Source: Acridotheres tristis (Eukaryota > Chordata > Aves > Passeriformes > Sturnidae). Taken from it: a DNA stretch of 64,000 nt. This document shows, piece by piece, positions 37,032 to 49,362 of the stretch; the stretch's first letter is position 1, and the number at the start of each line of letters is the position of its first letter. The DNA lies in the NCBI GenBank assembly GCA_037013685.1, contig CM072894.1:26721529-26785528 (forward strand). The letters run 5' to 3'. A program made the translations under genes and the position numbers. The notes beneath the pieces are model-generated. The model saw only the letters and a list, made by a program, of their open reading frames with translations, did no database searches and had not been told where the DNA came from.

Positions 37032-39570
37032 AACTTGATATACCTTGATGTTGGGAAGTTGATGAATAGGGAAATAATTTACCAGTGTAAAATATGATCC
37101 CTTGCTTTTCATATGCAGTTGCTAACACAAGCAGAGTTAAAGCACTGAAGCATCCCTGAACTGGGTTAGGACACAGGTCCAGATAGGAAGATATTTTGTC
37201 AACAGTAGCTTTTAGAAGTTGACTATAGAGTGTGTAATACCAGGGCAGCTATGCGCTGCTACCTTCCGTGTTGTATGCTCACATGTTTTTACTACTCCTC
37301 ATAACCTTCTCTTGATCCAAGTTCTTTTTAATATGATTGCTTCTTCTCTACTTCCTACCTTACCTGTGTTCTGATATGCCCATCTTGTCTTCCTATTTTC
37401 CTCTATTCTCCACTCCTCTTGATTGTTGAGGAGTTGGAGAGGTTGGATGCAAGAAGCTCAAAGGTGTTAGAAAAACCTGTGGATAGATGAGAAGAGGGAG
37501 AGAAAGGGAGAGTGTGGAGCAAGGTAGTGGGTGAAGTATGGGAGGCACAGATTCAGAAATAAGATTTGGAGCCAGAGGGCAAGAAGTGCTGGGAATGGGA
37601 AAGGTGGCGGAACGAGTTGAGTAGAAGGCACAGGGAAGTGGATACTGCGAGGGGCAGTAGGAAATGGGACTGAGGTAACCAGCAGCAAATGGGAAGGGGG
37701 CTGATACCTGCAGAGCAGTGTAAGTCAGCAGCATGGCTTTTGTGAAGTGTCTTGACAAGCTTTTAAAGCCAGGAACTGGGAATCTCTTGGGACACAATTG
37801 ACCTTTTTGTCTTTTCTCAACTCCAACAAGATCCCCATGTTTTGCCTCTTCACAACCAAACCTCTGAACTCTGCCTGGCTCTCTCTTGTGAGCCAGAGGG
37901 TGACCTGGCCCTTCCTTCAGCCCTGCCTGCCCTGAGGTGTGGTGGGCCTCAGCCCTCTGCTCCCTGCGGGGCTCTCCGGGCGCTGCTGACGCAGGGGAGG
38001 GCGGCTGTTCCTTCTGGTGTGGCTTTGGTGGTCACGGATGTCTGGCCTCGTGATGGAGGCACCAGTGGGATGCAGAAGAGGATGTGACTCCTCTGGCTGG
38101 TATCTCTTCCATTCTGGAAAGCCTTGTGGAATGGGACAAAAAGTGCTAAAATACTGTTTTGTTTTGCACTGCCTTGCTGCATTTGAAAAACATTTAAATT
38201 TTGGCAGTATCCTTTCTTCTGGGAGTTTTTGATAGTGTGGCAGCTATGCTGCATAAAGGTAGCTGGTACTAACTTTTATGATGTGAATGACAACAATAAT
38301 TTCTCTATTATCAAAGTCTCCTGGGCTTTCTCATAGATTCTTAATATGGAAGTAGTTAAGTACTCAGGAAAGTTGTATTGAATTCATTTTGCCAGCTGTA
38401 TCTTTATACTGTATAATTCCAAGCTATTAGTTTAGAATTCTATTAAAGAGAAAAAGAGTAGATCAACTGTTGTTCTGCAAAAGCTGAATCTATTTATTTT
38501 AAATAAAACAGAGGCTTTTCTTCAAAGAATTAACATGATATTTATTTTTCTTAACAGAAGAAATTAAGTATGAACCAAGAAAGACCATTTTCACTTGGTA
38601 ATGCTGAACTAACCCCACTTTACTGATTTCTGAATTCTAGTAAAAGCATTACACAACTGCATAAACAAATTATTTTTATTCATTATTTTCAGCAGATGTT
38701 GTTTTTAGGAGTTAGTTTCATGTTACGTTTTAGGAGTGAAACAAGTCTGAAGCAAACACAAAAATGAGGTTCATTACTCGTTAATAAAGTTTGGATATTT
38801 TCTGCATTGCTGATTTTTCACCTGTGCTTTTTTTTCTTCGGATAAGAAATGTCTTGCCTGTGGGAAAGGAGCCATGTAAAACAGGGATATTTGCTTGCCT
38901 TTTCAGACTGATGAAACAGTCAGCACAGGTCCTGAAATAATCTTCCCTGTTGTGAAAATTTGTAGTCTGACATTGTAAAAAAAAACCAACTTTGGTTTAT
39001 ATAAAATATTTGTTTAAAAACACCCAAACCCCCAAAACCATGGTCAGTGCAGAGAATAGCCGAAGTAAATTGAAGAAATATGATGTTTTGGCAGCTGTTC
39101 CATTATTTTACAAAATGTTTTGGAGAGTATTTGAATTCTTCCACTGGCAGTGTGGTATAGCCTTAACTGAACAGACCAAAGACCTGATAAAAAATTATTT
39201 AAGAAGTTTTTTTGTTAAAATTATATATTATATATTATAAAAAATAAATTCCCAGTGCCAAGGAAATTGTGTCTTGCCCTGCCTTTCTCCTAGTGGTGAT
39301 ATTCAGAGCTATTCCATCACTTCCTGCCATAACTTTGGTTTTTTAATGTTTCTCACGTGCATGTGCTATTGTAGCTCTGTAGCTGTGCTGTAGCTGTAAT
39401 TGTGCTGCAGGAGCTTGTGATCAATGCTCCAGCTTCCTCAAAAGCTGTAAATTAAGCTTTCTCATGCAGATTTTTAGTAGAGAGGATTTTTTAGATTTTT
39501 CCTGTTTTTAGAGCTGGAGATCTGTGACTCAGCTAGAGGGAGTGACATGTTTTGAAAGTGAGAGGTCTTC

Positions 39571-39607
39571 TGCTTTTTGCAAAGAATGCTGCTTTTTGTA
39601 AAGAATG
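39571..39607. repeat. Direct duplication, 19-bp period
   Basis: TGCTTTTTGCAAAGAATG is followed by the same 18-mer with one change (C to T). Confidence 0.85.
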
Positions 39608-40839
39608 TTTTTCTAGAATACAGGGCATCCAGTATAACCACGGTTAGAAACTTTTTGTTTTATTTTATTTGTTGGTGAGAGCCATCCCTTTTGAATACTT
39701 GAGAAAGGTGGTGGTGTTATAATTTTAATTAATCACATGAACCTAAAGAATTGATCAGGACCCTTAAAAAATACGATGGGTTTAGGACTCATTATAGTTC
39801 TGCAAAAGATGTGTTTTAGAATGAACTATGTACCTTAAATAGTGCCTGATGCATTTTAATGTTAAAGTAACACTGAAACTGTTCACGCAGAGAAAATTTG
39901 AAAGCTCACTCCAGTGACCTTTCATATAAGTCACAAGACCTGCATGGATATTACATCAGTGAAGCTCTTCCAGCTCTTTATTTCCCCCTCTCGCAGCAGG
40001 GATAATAAAAAGGAGAAGCCTTGCACTTAGTGTCCTGCTTAGCGGATGCACTAGGCAGTATTTAATGTAGCTGCCAATCCTTGCTGCACGGTTGCTTCTT
40101 AATACTCTGTTGATGCAAAGCAAAATGCCTCTGTGCTTCTTAAAAAGCGGAATTTCATGCACCATTGAGTGGTGTGAGCAAGTACGATCAAGGTAACAAC
40201 ACAACATCTTCCCTGGTAGATGTGTGTAAGAGAAATTGTTTTTGTTCTCTGTTGCCACAGGTAAGGCTCTGTAGTTAGCGACGTAGTTGAGCCTGCTGTG
40301 CAATTGGGAGTTCTTGAAAGGAGCAGAAAGAGAAAAGGAAATGCTTCCTCCCCTTGTGTGGTGCTGTAAGCACTTAAGTTGTTGGTGTTCATTCAGGAGA
40401 GCTGGAGGAAGGCTTCTTGTACTCTACTTTGTCAACTTGTTAGTGACACTCTTTAGTTTCAGAATTAGTGAGGAGGTTTAGCCCACAACTGCATTATTGG
40501 CCATTTTTGTCAATTGCTCTGCATCTCTCTCTATATACACACTGGCACGTGCCATTATGTAGATTTAATTTTATCAAATGGAAAAGATGGATTCAATGAT
40601 TCATCTGAATTTTCATGTTTTGTTAGATACTGGTGTTGAGAGTAGAAAACCTGTGGTGAGAGAAAAAAGAACAATTCATACAAGTGTTTGTTAATGTCAC
40701 AGATTTAGGAAGTATTAAATAGCTCTTTTTTGTTGCATCCCAGCTCTGCACTGGTGATGAGATAACCTGATTTAATAGACTTTCTAATACTAATGGTGAG
40801 ACTGGCTCATGTTTCCCTGTGTTCATAGCCTTATTAAAC

Positions 40840-40960
40840 AAGGCAGAGTGCAGGGGAAAGAGAGAAAAGGGAAGCAGAAGAGAAGTGGCCTGCCCAATTT
40901 CATAAGGCATGTTGAGAGATACAGGTCCTGCTGCCCCAGGCCAGTGCTCTCAGAGATGCT
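40840..40960 (+). repeat. MIR-like SINE 3' relic
   Basis: AGAAGAGAAGTGGCCTGCCC, AATTTCATAAGGCATG, ACAGGTCCTGCTGCCCCAGG and CCAGTGCTCT parallel the 3' part of amniote MIR-type SINEs (GAGAAGTGACTTGCCCAAGGTCACAC..GTCTCCTGACTCCCAGGCCAGTGCTCT). Confidence 0.5.
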
Positions 40961-43384
40961 CTGCTAGCATTAAGAGAGCTTCATTGCACTTGGATTAATT
41001 GCAGATAAAACGGATGCTTTCTGCAGTAAAATGTATAATAGCAATAATTGGCTAAAATAATTAGTCTCCTTTGAAACCAAGAAACATGTTATTAAAGAAT
41101 AGGAGATATTCTAATAAAGGGTCTAAAACTGATTCTAAAAGAATCATTTTGATCTTCAGGCAAATACCGTTCAGCTCAGCACTTTGTTTATCTGTTCAGG
41201 CAAAATGTCAGTCTCTGGATTGCTGAATAGAATTTATAACACTTGTATAAACTTGCAATGCAGATTTCTAATTTACATATTTTGCCATTTTTCCCATTGT
41301 TGATGTTGAACTGTTAGAATGCTTCAAAATTCTTCACTGCCATGTGGAAGGAAGCTTCGCTACTTGTAAGCTACCTTTTTGTACATCCAAAAGCTTAGAT
41401 TAAGCCTGTTCAGTTCTTAAAAACAGGACTATTTTATTTACAGTACCAGACTTATAAATCGCTGCCCAAACTCTGAAATACTTGCTTTGTATTTGCAGGT
41501 GTAGCGTGTCACCAGCTGTGGTTAAATCCGTGGTAGTGGAGCCAACTCTGTAAAGAATTTGGATCATTAAATCTGTAATAACTAAATGTAGAGGAGTAGA
41601 GAGCAGGAGAATTAAGTGATACTTTCCTTGACATATTTTTAGAGATTGATTATGTGCTTGCCTAATATGCTGGGATTATGTTAAAAACAGTATAGGTCCA
41701 CTGTTCACATGGGCTTGGCTTCATCCATGCAAATGAGAGAAAAGCACCCTGCAGCCTCTTGATGTGGTTGTTTCAGCTTGTTCTTTCTAACAGGTGCAGT
41801 CAAGTTCTTGTATCTAGACTAAATAAAAAAAATAAGGACTTTAATATGCTTTAATGAATGTTGGGGAGGTGTGTGTGGGGAAGAATAAAAATAACTCAAA
41901 AACAGGAGCAGTATTTACAATACAAACCAGAAGTGGGCCATGCAATTAGAGTGTGTACTTAAGTTTCTTGGTTTCCTTACAATCGGGGTGCACATAAAAA
42001 AAATGCAGCAGCTCAGGAATTGTGGAGTGGTTGTGTGATTGTCCTCATAACTCTCAGTTGCGTTCTGTTTAGTTTGTTTCTCACAATTATGTTTTGTCAG
42101 CTTCCTTTTCTGTTTCTGTGGTTATATGTGTTCAGTCATTTCCCTCAGAATATCTTCTCTGTGAAACACTTGACAGGCTAAATTTTGTGCTTTGAGTCTC
42201 TGACCTCTATTGTGGTTTTTTTTACAAAGTTCGTAACTAACCTCAGAATTTGAGAGGGGTACTCTCCTTACGACGATGTACATGACAGTGTTTATGCAGA
42301 GAATGCCTGTTCTTCATCTGAGAGTTACATTGGAAAAAAGCCATCTGTATTAGCCCTCATGCTTTTAGTTTGCACACAGCCTTACTTTGTCTGTCCCACA
42401 AGTGTGAGCAGCAGAAATTGCTTTATCTGTGGGTCAGATCTGGTTGTTGGCACCCTGATTTGGCAGGGACTTCCCTATGGGTTCCCCCCATCAGTGGTGA
42501 TGACACTTCTGGGATGTTGGCTCTACTGAAACTCTGACCCCGATGAGAAAGTTTGTCCAAATCACAGGAACTATTTTACTTCAACTTGTGTTTATGTACA
42601 GAGTTTGCTTTCTCAAATGTAAATTTTGCAAGTAAATCAATTTATATAGAAATGTCAAACTCTTGCTGATAGTCTTGCTGTTAACTGGGCAGCAATTGCT
42701 GACCGATTCTGTTGCACCAGCTGTAGGATAATGTAAAGAGAAATTACCCCTCTGAAGATCATCACCTTCTATGTCTACATTTCAAGAAGTTTCTACTACA
42801 TATTTCATGTGAGCATCTCAATCTGCCAACTGTTTATGTCAGACAGAAATTGGAGCAGTGTCAGCTGGAATCTGCCCTCCAACCCTCCACTGAAAGGTGG
42901 AACTGGGATATGTTGTGGATTAGTACAGGAAAAGATCTTGTGCCGTAGACAAGACTAAAGGTTGAAATGTAGCTCTGGGTTTAATTTATTTCAGACAGGT
43001 TCTGTATGATGGAGCTTGGTTCTCACATTTTGATGCCAGAAGGATGCTGTCACCTGTCTTGCAGAATGTTTAAATTGAGTTAGCTTCATTTTCAATCAGA
43101 AAAAAAAGTACTCAGGTCCTAAATCTTTGCAGTTGAAATTGGGATGCTATCTTGGCAGTGCCACATAAAGCCAGGGGACTGAATGGAAGCACTTGGCTTC
43201 AGTTTATTTTAAAAACAAAGGTTTGAAATGGGGCAATAACAGAAGCATCAGCATCAAGTATCCAGGGAAAAAGGGACGTCTAGGCTGTGCTTAATAGCAC
43301 CCAGTGATAGAAGCAGCAATTAATAGCGCCAATGATATCTTGGCCATCAAACAAGGATTAGAGCATGGCGTTAATGGTGCTGAT

Positions 43385-43490
43385 AACACCATGGTGGTGG
43401 GCTCTATCACTGTATGGGCCATTCACTGAAGAGTTGGACTCAGTCCTTGTGGGTCCCTAACACCTCAGAATTATCTGTGAATCTGTAATT
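43385..43490 (+). mobile_element. CR1 LINE tail, older fragment
   Basis: The wording CATGGTGGTGGGCTC, then GAGTTGGACTCAGTCCTTGT, GGGTCCC and the final ATCTGTGAATCTGTA parallels the last 100 bp of CR1 subfamilies that end in TTGGACT..GATCCTTGTGGGTCC and a short tandem tail. It is more eroded than the copy near 36.8 kb, and its 5' limit is uncertain. Confidence 0.6.
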
Positions 43491-44432
43491 TTAGATTAGC
43501 TACACATGACCTGGTAGTTGTTCTCTCATGTATGCAGCGTTTCTATGTGGTTCCCTGTTTTTGTTGATGCTATCCTTAAGAATGTATTTATTTTCTATTG
43601 AGTTTCCAAACACAATTTATGCCACTCTGCAATCAAGTGCCTTTGTGGAATCTAAGGCAGGCCCAATATACTGACTTTTCAAGTTTATTCCATGTGTTAG
43701 CAGAAACACTGGGACTGCATCTCAGCTATGAAGTATTTACATCAATGAAAAGGTTGTTTTCTTTTGAAAATTGTATTGCTTGATGCAAGGATGCCTCTTC
43801 TGAAAGAGGATTGCCACTTATCCTCCTTAATGACTGTAGTCAATTTGGCAAAGAGCAGGCACAATGCAAGTTTTATTTGCTGTGTTTAGTAGAAAGCAAA
43901 TTTTTTTTGGTATTTTAATCATGCCAAAGATAATTGATGTTATGAGAGTAAATGTTGCAGCTATTAGTATAATTTTGCTAGAATTACATTAAAAATCCAA
44001 AGATTTCTGGAGGGTGGTGTGTGTGGGCAGTGCTTTCAGGATTCCTTGATAAAGGGAGCTGTTTAATTAAGCCTTTTTTAAAATTACAGCTAAATGTATA
44101 GGCGTATATTAAGAAGGGAGAAAAGCAGACCCATCATATGAAACAGAGAATTGGTATCCAGTAAAGAAACCCATTTAATAATAATGCTTGGCCAGTAAGG
44201 AGGACATTTAAACAAGACATAAAAACAATTCCATGTCCAAAGAAAAACTGTGGAAGAGTTGGAGCTCAATACTTTATTTACTGAATCTAAATGTAGAAGT
44301 TGTTTTTTATAGGTTAATTTCATAGAAGGAAACATGCAGGGACTGTGGGTTTTTTTGTCAAGAATAGCAAAATAAGAACTTCTTTGAATTTGCTTTAAAT
44401 TGGGAGGAAAAGCGCGACTTAGCAGTGAATTG

Positions 44433-44450
44433 TTGCAACAGCTGTTGCAA
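44433..44450. repeat. 18-bp perfect palindrome containing CAGCTG
   Basis: TTGCAACAGCTGTTGCAA is its own reverse complement and contains an E-box CAGCTG. It is intronic, with no known function. Confidence 0.85.
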
Positions 44451-47400
44451 TTGGTGTTTTTAATTTCCTGGTGTGTGTGGACCAAGACAGACTTTTACAT
44501 TGTATTTTTCTCTTAGCTAGATATGTTTTAGTCAAAATGATAGGAAGTTAAGCAAATGCTCTCAGTTCAGTGGCAGAAGGTGACCATTTGGACTTTCAGC
44601 CTGGTCTTTAAAAACCATGGAAAAGTGCAGGAGGCTGATGTCACTTGTTTCTACTCAGAGCATTGTTGTACTTGGTATTTGTGAGAACTGATTTTAGTAT
44701 CTGCAGAGGAAGTTAGGAAATCCCTCAAAAGTTACTGCACCTAAGAGCAGGGTGTGTGAGCTGTATGAGGGAAATCACTGCTGCTGTGCCGAGGAAAGGG
44801 CTGAATCCAGCAGCCTTTCCTCTGGCCAAACTTCTTTTAAAAAAAGGAGAAAGGTGAAAACTTGTCTGTTCTGCCCATCCAGCTGGGATTTCCCTTAGGA
44901 TGAATGTTTCATTGTAGGGCGAAAACCAAATTCAGTGTCTGCCACGTGTGTGATGCTCTGAGCTAGAAGAGGCTGCTTGCAGTGCCCTGTATCAGTAGTG
45001 GGCAACCGAGGGAGCTGATGTGCTGGGCTCAGGTGGGGATGCACAGGAATGAGTTAATCACATTCTCCTCATGAATGGCAAACTGTAATGTAGAAATTGT
45101 TGGAATGAGGACAACAGCATCTTTTGTTAAGTTTCTTACTAAACTGGGCATAATAATTCACTCATTGGGTTACAAGTCAGTAATGTGGGGGGTGGGGGAA
45201 TGCATTTTCTTTTCCTATACTTTGAAAAGCATCTTGAAAGTTAAGGCATGCTGGGGGATTTGTGGGGGATCAGCACCCACGTCCTGCATGCTCTTGCTTG
45301 GTGTTGCTGTGAGGGAGCTGAAGAGCAGCTGGGTGCCACTGGCAGCTGCTGCCCCCACGTTCCACCATAGTGGGGTTCTGCTTGTGCTCTTTGTTGGGAT
45401 TTGGGTGGTGGGGAATTGTTTAATCTGTAATAGCGGCCAGAGTTTGGAGACAGTTGTTTTAAAAAGAAATATGAAACAGCAAATGCAGCATTGATTGCTG
45501 AAGTCATAAAGCAGATGGTGTTATGAGCCACAGGAGGGTTAAACAGTTGAACAATATCAACTGTTACACTCATAAATGATAATTAATACATCTTTTTTAT
45601 TCCTGACTCCACTTCTGCCACTTGCTTGGACTTTTCCGTTGCTGTCAATGAGGTTTGGCTCTTCTGAGTGAGGCCACAGTTTGCTCAAGAGCCACTGCCA
45701 CCTGTAGGGCCCAAAAACCTCCTGCAAGAACAGGATTGGGAAGGAGCAGCTAAGGAGACAAGGTGTAAAGAGCACAAAACTTCACCCATTGGCAGAAAAT
45801 CTTGTTTAAAGGAATTTCTTCCCCTTCCAGCCGTGTGTCAGAAATTTCTGATAGAAAGAGATGGAAACTGAACGATGGATTTTAAGAAGCTGTACCCTCC
45901 TCCCTCCCTGCAATTATTGCTTGCATTTACAGGGTAGAATTAATGAAGTTAATTACATCTACACAAAATCTCTTGGTTGAGTGAATTACTTAGATCTTTT
46001 AAAGTAGAGACATAATTTTCTGCAAGATTCACAGGCTGTTTTTCAAGCTTGGTTGGTTACCTTGGTTTATAGTCTCCATGATGCATGGCTGCTATCTTAA
46101 GCACTCTGGGGTGCACCTTTTAGAGTAATACAAGATGTCGAATTCAATGTAACAACAACTGTGGCATTCAAAACAAAAATATTGAAATAAATAAAAAGGC
46201 TGGTTTCTAACAATGGTGGAAAAGAGTTAAAATGTAAAGCAAAATTATAGGCTGAGGTGCTTAGAGGGTATAAAACTATATTGTGTAATTAGCAAAGAAA
46301 ATGTCTAATATGCTGCTTGTCAGTCTTTTGTTCACTTTCGTGTCATCATTTTCAACATGCAGCATTAACTGAAGGAATTTTCAGGAGTGTGTTTACATGT
46401 TAAGGTGGAAACTGAAAAAAAGGACAAAGAATAATCTGGGCAATCAAAATATTTTAAAGGGATACCTTACAGCAAATAGTATTCAAGATTAGGACTTCAA
46501 AGAATGAAAAGATCAGGCATACACGATTGTGAAACTTTAACAGATAATTTTACTTTAAAATTATCTGACATGTGAGGTTGACATTAAGGGTAAGCCTGAA
46601 TTTAGGGCTGGAGGCAAACTTCAGCATCTAATTAATTTTTCACCAAATTGCATGTTGGGGTTTTTTTTAAAGAAAATTTTAATGCAGATTTAATTTAAAA
46701 CTTTCTTGGTTTGTATATATTTTGGTTTAGGGATTTTCTTAAAAAATAGAAATCAAAAAGGAGTTTTTTATATGGAAGCACTCATTTTGGGTCTTGTGGT
46801 GATTTACTTAAATTTCTGTTTCTCATTTACAGCTGTGTCCTGGGCTTGCCCCTAGCTTGCACTTCAAGCAGGGCCCCATGAGCAGCACCTTCCATGCTGT
46901 GTCTCTTGTGTCTCTTGAAAGGTAGAATGCACTGTGTTTTGTGAAATGTATTTCAAAAAGAGCCTAGTTTACATGGAAAATAAGGTGGTGTGTACATTAC
47001 TAGAGCTTTTCAGAAAAAGTTTCTATAGCATTTCCTAATGGAAAACTTCAGGATTTTCATATAAAAGATTTGTATTTCAATTTTCCATCAATAAAATTCC
47101 AGTCCTTACTGCATACAAATTTTTACTGTACAGAAAAGCAATGCTAAAAAAGATTAATTTCCAAGAAGAAAAGGCAAAAGCATCATGTATGCAATCCAGA
47201 TACACATAATTGCCCCCAGCACAGCACAGGCAGTATGGTAATGTGGAAATAAATGTCGCATGAAGACTCGTGGTGGCCCAGCAAACATAGGAACAGGAAG
47301 GTTTTGAACAGCCGTATTAAATGGGCATTTATTTAGGGCTCTCTGAACACGCTTGAAAAACCGGTTTAACAGCAGCATTTGCTGGTTGAGCACAGAGTCA

Positions 47401-48837
47401 AGGAACTAAGCTGGGGGAGGCGTTGGGAAATGCTAACCAGGAAAGAAATATTTTAGGCTGATGATACTTCAGGGCATTAGGGATGAAGTGTCCTTCAGAG
47501 TCACATCACTGCAGCTGGCATTCCTTGTGTTGATGACTGAGCCTTAGCAAAGGAAGTCTCGCTTCCATTTCAAAAAACCTGTAGCTTAACTTACTAACTT
47601 ATTTTTGTTTGGGTTGTCTTGGGCTACGCTGACTGATAGAGAAGCTTGTGTTTGCTTTGTTTTGTGCAGTGTCCAGCACCATGGATTGCATTCCCATGAG
47701 TGAGGTTCACTAAGAACTGTCAGCATGAGCAAAATTTTGTCTCACCCAGTAAAATCACATTTTAGTAAAATACATGGAGACAAAATATTTAATGCAACTA
47801 CTGCTTGAATTATACTGATTACAGGAGTCAGAGGGAGCACTCCTCTGAAAATAGGCAGCTTTAGAAAGAATCAGTCGTTTGTTTGATAGGTGATTTATCA
47901 TAGGGCAGGTTCTTTTACCATCTGTATTTTGGGTAATTACTAGTTTTGCCTAAATGTTAGAGGTATTACATGTTTGTCATCATTAATAATTTTTATTGTA
48001 TTCTAAGAATGTGAAGGCTCTTTATTTTCTATTTGTTGCTGTGAAATTGTTTCAAAATTTACAACTTCACAGATGCAGACTCTCTCTATGGATTTTAATT
48101 ACGAGTATTTATGATTTTGGTGTTTTGCAAGATTCTGGAGCTTAAGCCCCTCAGCTGTCACTGTTCTCTGCTGATGATGGAAACACCTTAACAGCAGCAA
48201 ACAAACTGCTGGCAAAAGGAATTGCAGCATGAAGATAAGGTTGTTTCTAATCTCAGGGCTTCTCAGTTGAAAATCGCATGAGGAAAAAACATATTCAAGG
48301 AATCAGTCAATTGCGGCTTTTTTCTAATGTATGATATTTACAACCTCTGACAATTTGAGCTGAGAGCAGCAAAAATATGCCCTAATTGCAAGGACTGCAA
48401 AAAAATACACTTTTTTTTGCCCTGAATAAATGGTTGTTTCTTTGGGATGAAATGCATATCTGCATTATGAAAGAAAACAATAACAGTGCTGTGTCTGTGC
48501 TCATTAAGCAGTTGGAGAAGAATGAACAAGTCCAGATTTTTCTTTACATCTGCCTAGATTTCAGATAACACAGTAGAGCATGTTCCCCAATGCCTCTAAT
48601 TCTGAAGGGAATATTGTACATTTTGATGATACTTTTATTACCATTTTTCACTTTCAAGAATGTCTGTAAAGATTTTGGATACATTCCTGCACGTTACTAT
48701 GCCAAGAGTAAGCCTTCATAATTCTGGAGTATAAGTGTAGAAAATAACTCAGGATTTCATAATGTGTCTGGAATTTATATCAGCACCAAAATGCTTATGA
48801 TTTGAAAGAAATAGGTGTTATTTTTGTGAGACTGCAT

Positions 48838-48863
48838 TTAAATATATACATGTATATATTTAA
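48838..48863. repeat. 26-bp perfect palindrome before SLC49A4 exon 2
   Basis: The half-site TTAAATATATACA is followed immediately by its exact reverse complement, with no spacer. It lies 63 bp upstream of the exon, outside the pyrimidine tract and acceptor. Confidence 0.9.
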
Positions 48864-48926
48864 GCAACATTTCTTTTGCAACATTACTGATTTAACTTGT
48901 AAAATACTGTTGTTTTTTCATCTTAG

Positions 48927-49020
48927 GTCTGAGGGTAACAGTGCTACTAACATCATCCCTCATGGTATTGGGAGCTGGCCTGAGATGTGTTCCAGTTTCA
49001 GACCTAGAAATTAGGAAGAA
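48927..49020 (+). CDS. SLC49A4: SLC49A4 exon 2, TM3
   Basis: This exon is 94 bp: two bases completing Gly113, 30 codons, and two bases of Lys144. It reads [20 protein letters not shown] then [10 protein letters not shown], matching the DIRC2 segment that forms TM3 (about residues 115-133) and the following cytoplasmic link. The acceptor is TTCATCTTAG and the donor GTAAGT, a full consensus match. It is too short to stand out as an open frame and was found by translating the intron between exons 1 and 3. Phase fits both neighbours. A 26-bp perfect palindrome ends 63 bp before the exon. Confidence 0.95.
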
Positions 49021-49215
49021 GTAAGTGAATTAATTCTTTTTAATATATGCATTTTGTTCTTTCTGCTAATAAAATTTTTGCTGCTACTACAAAGAAATGT
49101 TAGTACAAAATTTCTGTATGAAGTTGATATACCAAATGTTTGTTGTGTGACCATGGGTTTACATGCTGCTTTGCTTCTTAAATGGATTTTTCTAGTCCTT
49201 CTTCTCCATAGTATC

Positions 49216-49362
49216 TGAAGATCAGAAAGCCCTTTACAAGCCTGAGTTAATTTAGTCTCACCCTGTTCTGCATAACTAATATTAATCTGCTTTGCAAATA
49301 AGGAACCAGAGATTTAGTGAGGCTCAGAAACTGGCCCAAGATCACACAAGGAGCCATGCCTC
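49216..49362 (+). repeat. MIR-like (CORE-SINE) relic
   Basis: This is the best of the SINE relics here. It runs in order through AGCCCTTTACAAGCCTGAGT, AATTTAGTCTCACCC, AATAAGGAACCAGAGATTTA, GAGGCTCAGAAACTGGCCCA and AGATCACACAAGGAGC, as in the MIR core and 3' half (GCTTTACA.., AATCCTCAC.., GATGAGGAAACTGAGG.., TTGCCCAAGGTCACACAG). It starts 196 bp after SLC49A4 exon 2. Confidence 0.7.

Larger units (their letters stand above)
29427..48926 (+). other. SLC49A4: SLC49A4 intron 1
   Basis: Intron of 19,500 bp. Its first 130 bp lie in the CpG island. It holds a T-rich/GT-rich run (30888-30967), two CR1 tails (36811-37031 and 43385-43490), a CpG-richer patch (37930-38060), an MIR-like relic (40840-40960), a short duplication (39571-39607), a CACGTG palindrome (40543-40554), an 18-bp palindrome (44433-44450) and a 26-bp palindrome near its 3' end (48838-48863). 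The remainder is AT-rich with no recognised gene. Confidence 0.9.

Noticed and set aside
37393..37797. 134-codon minus-strand frame rich in Pro, Ser and Leu
   Set aside because: It results from a purine-rich plus strand (GGGAGAGAAAGGGAGAG type), which gives stop-poor pyrimidine codons on the other strand. No family match.
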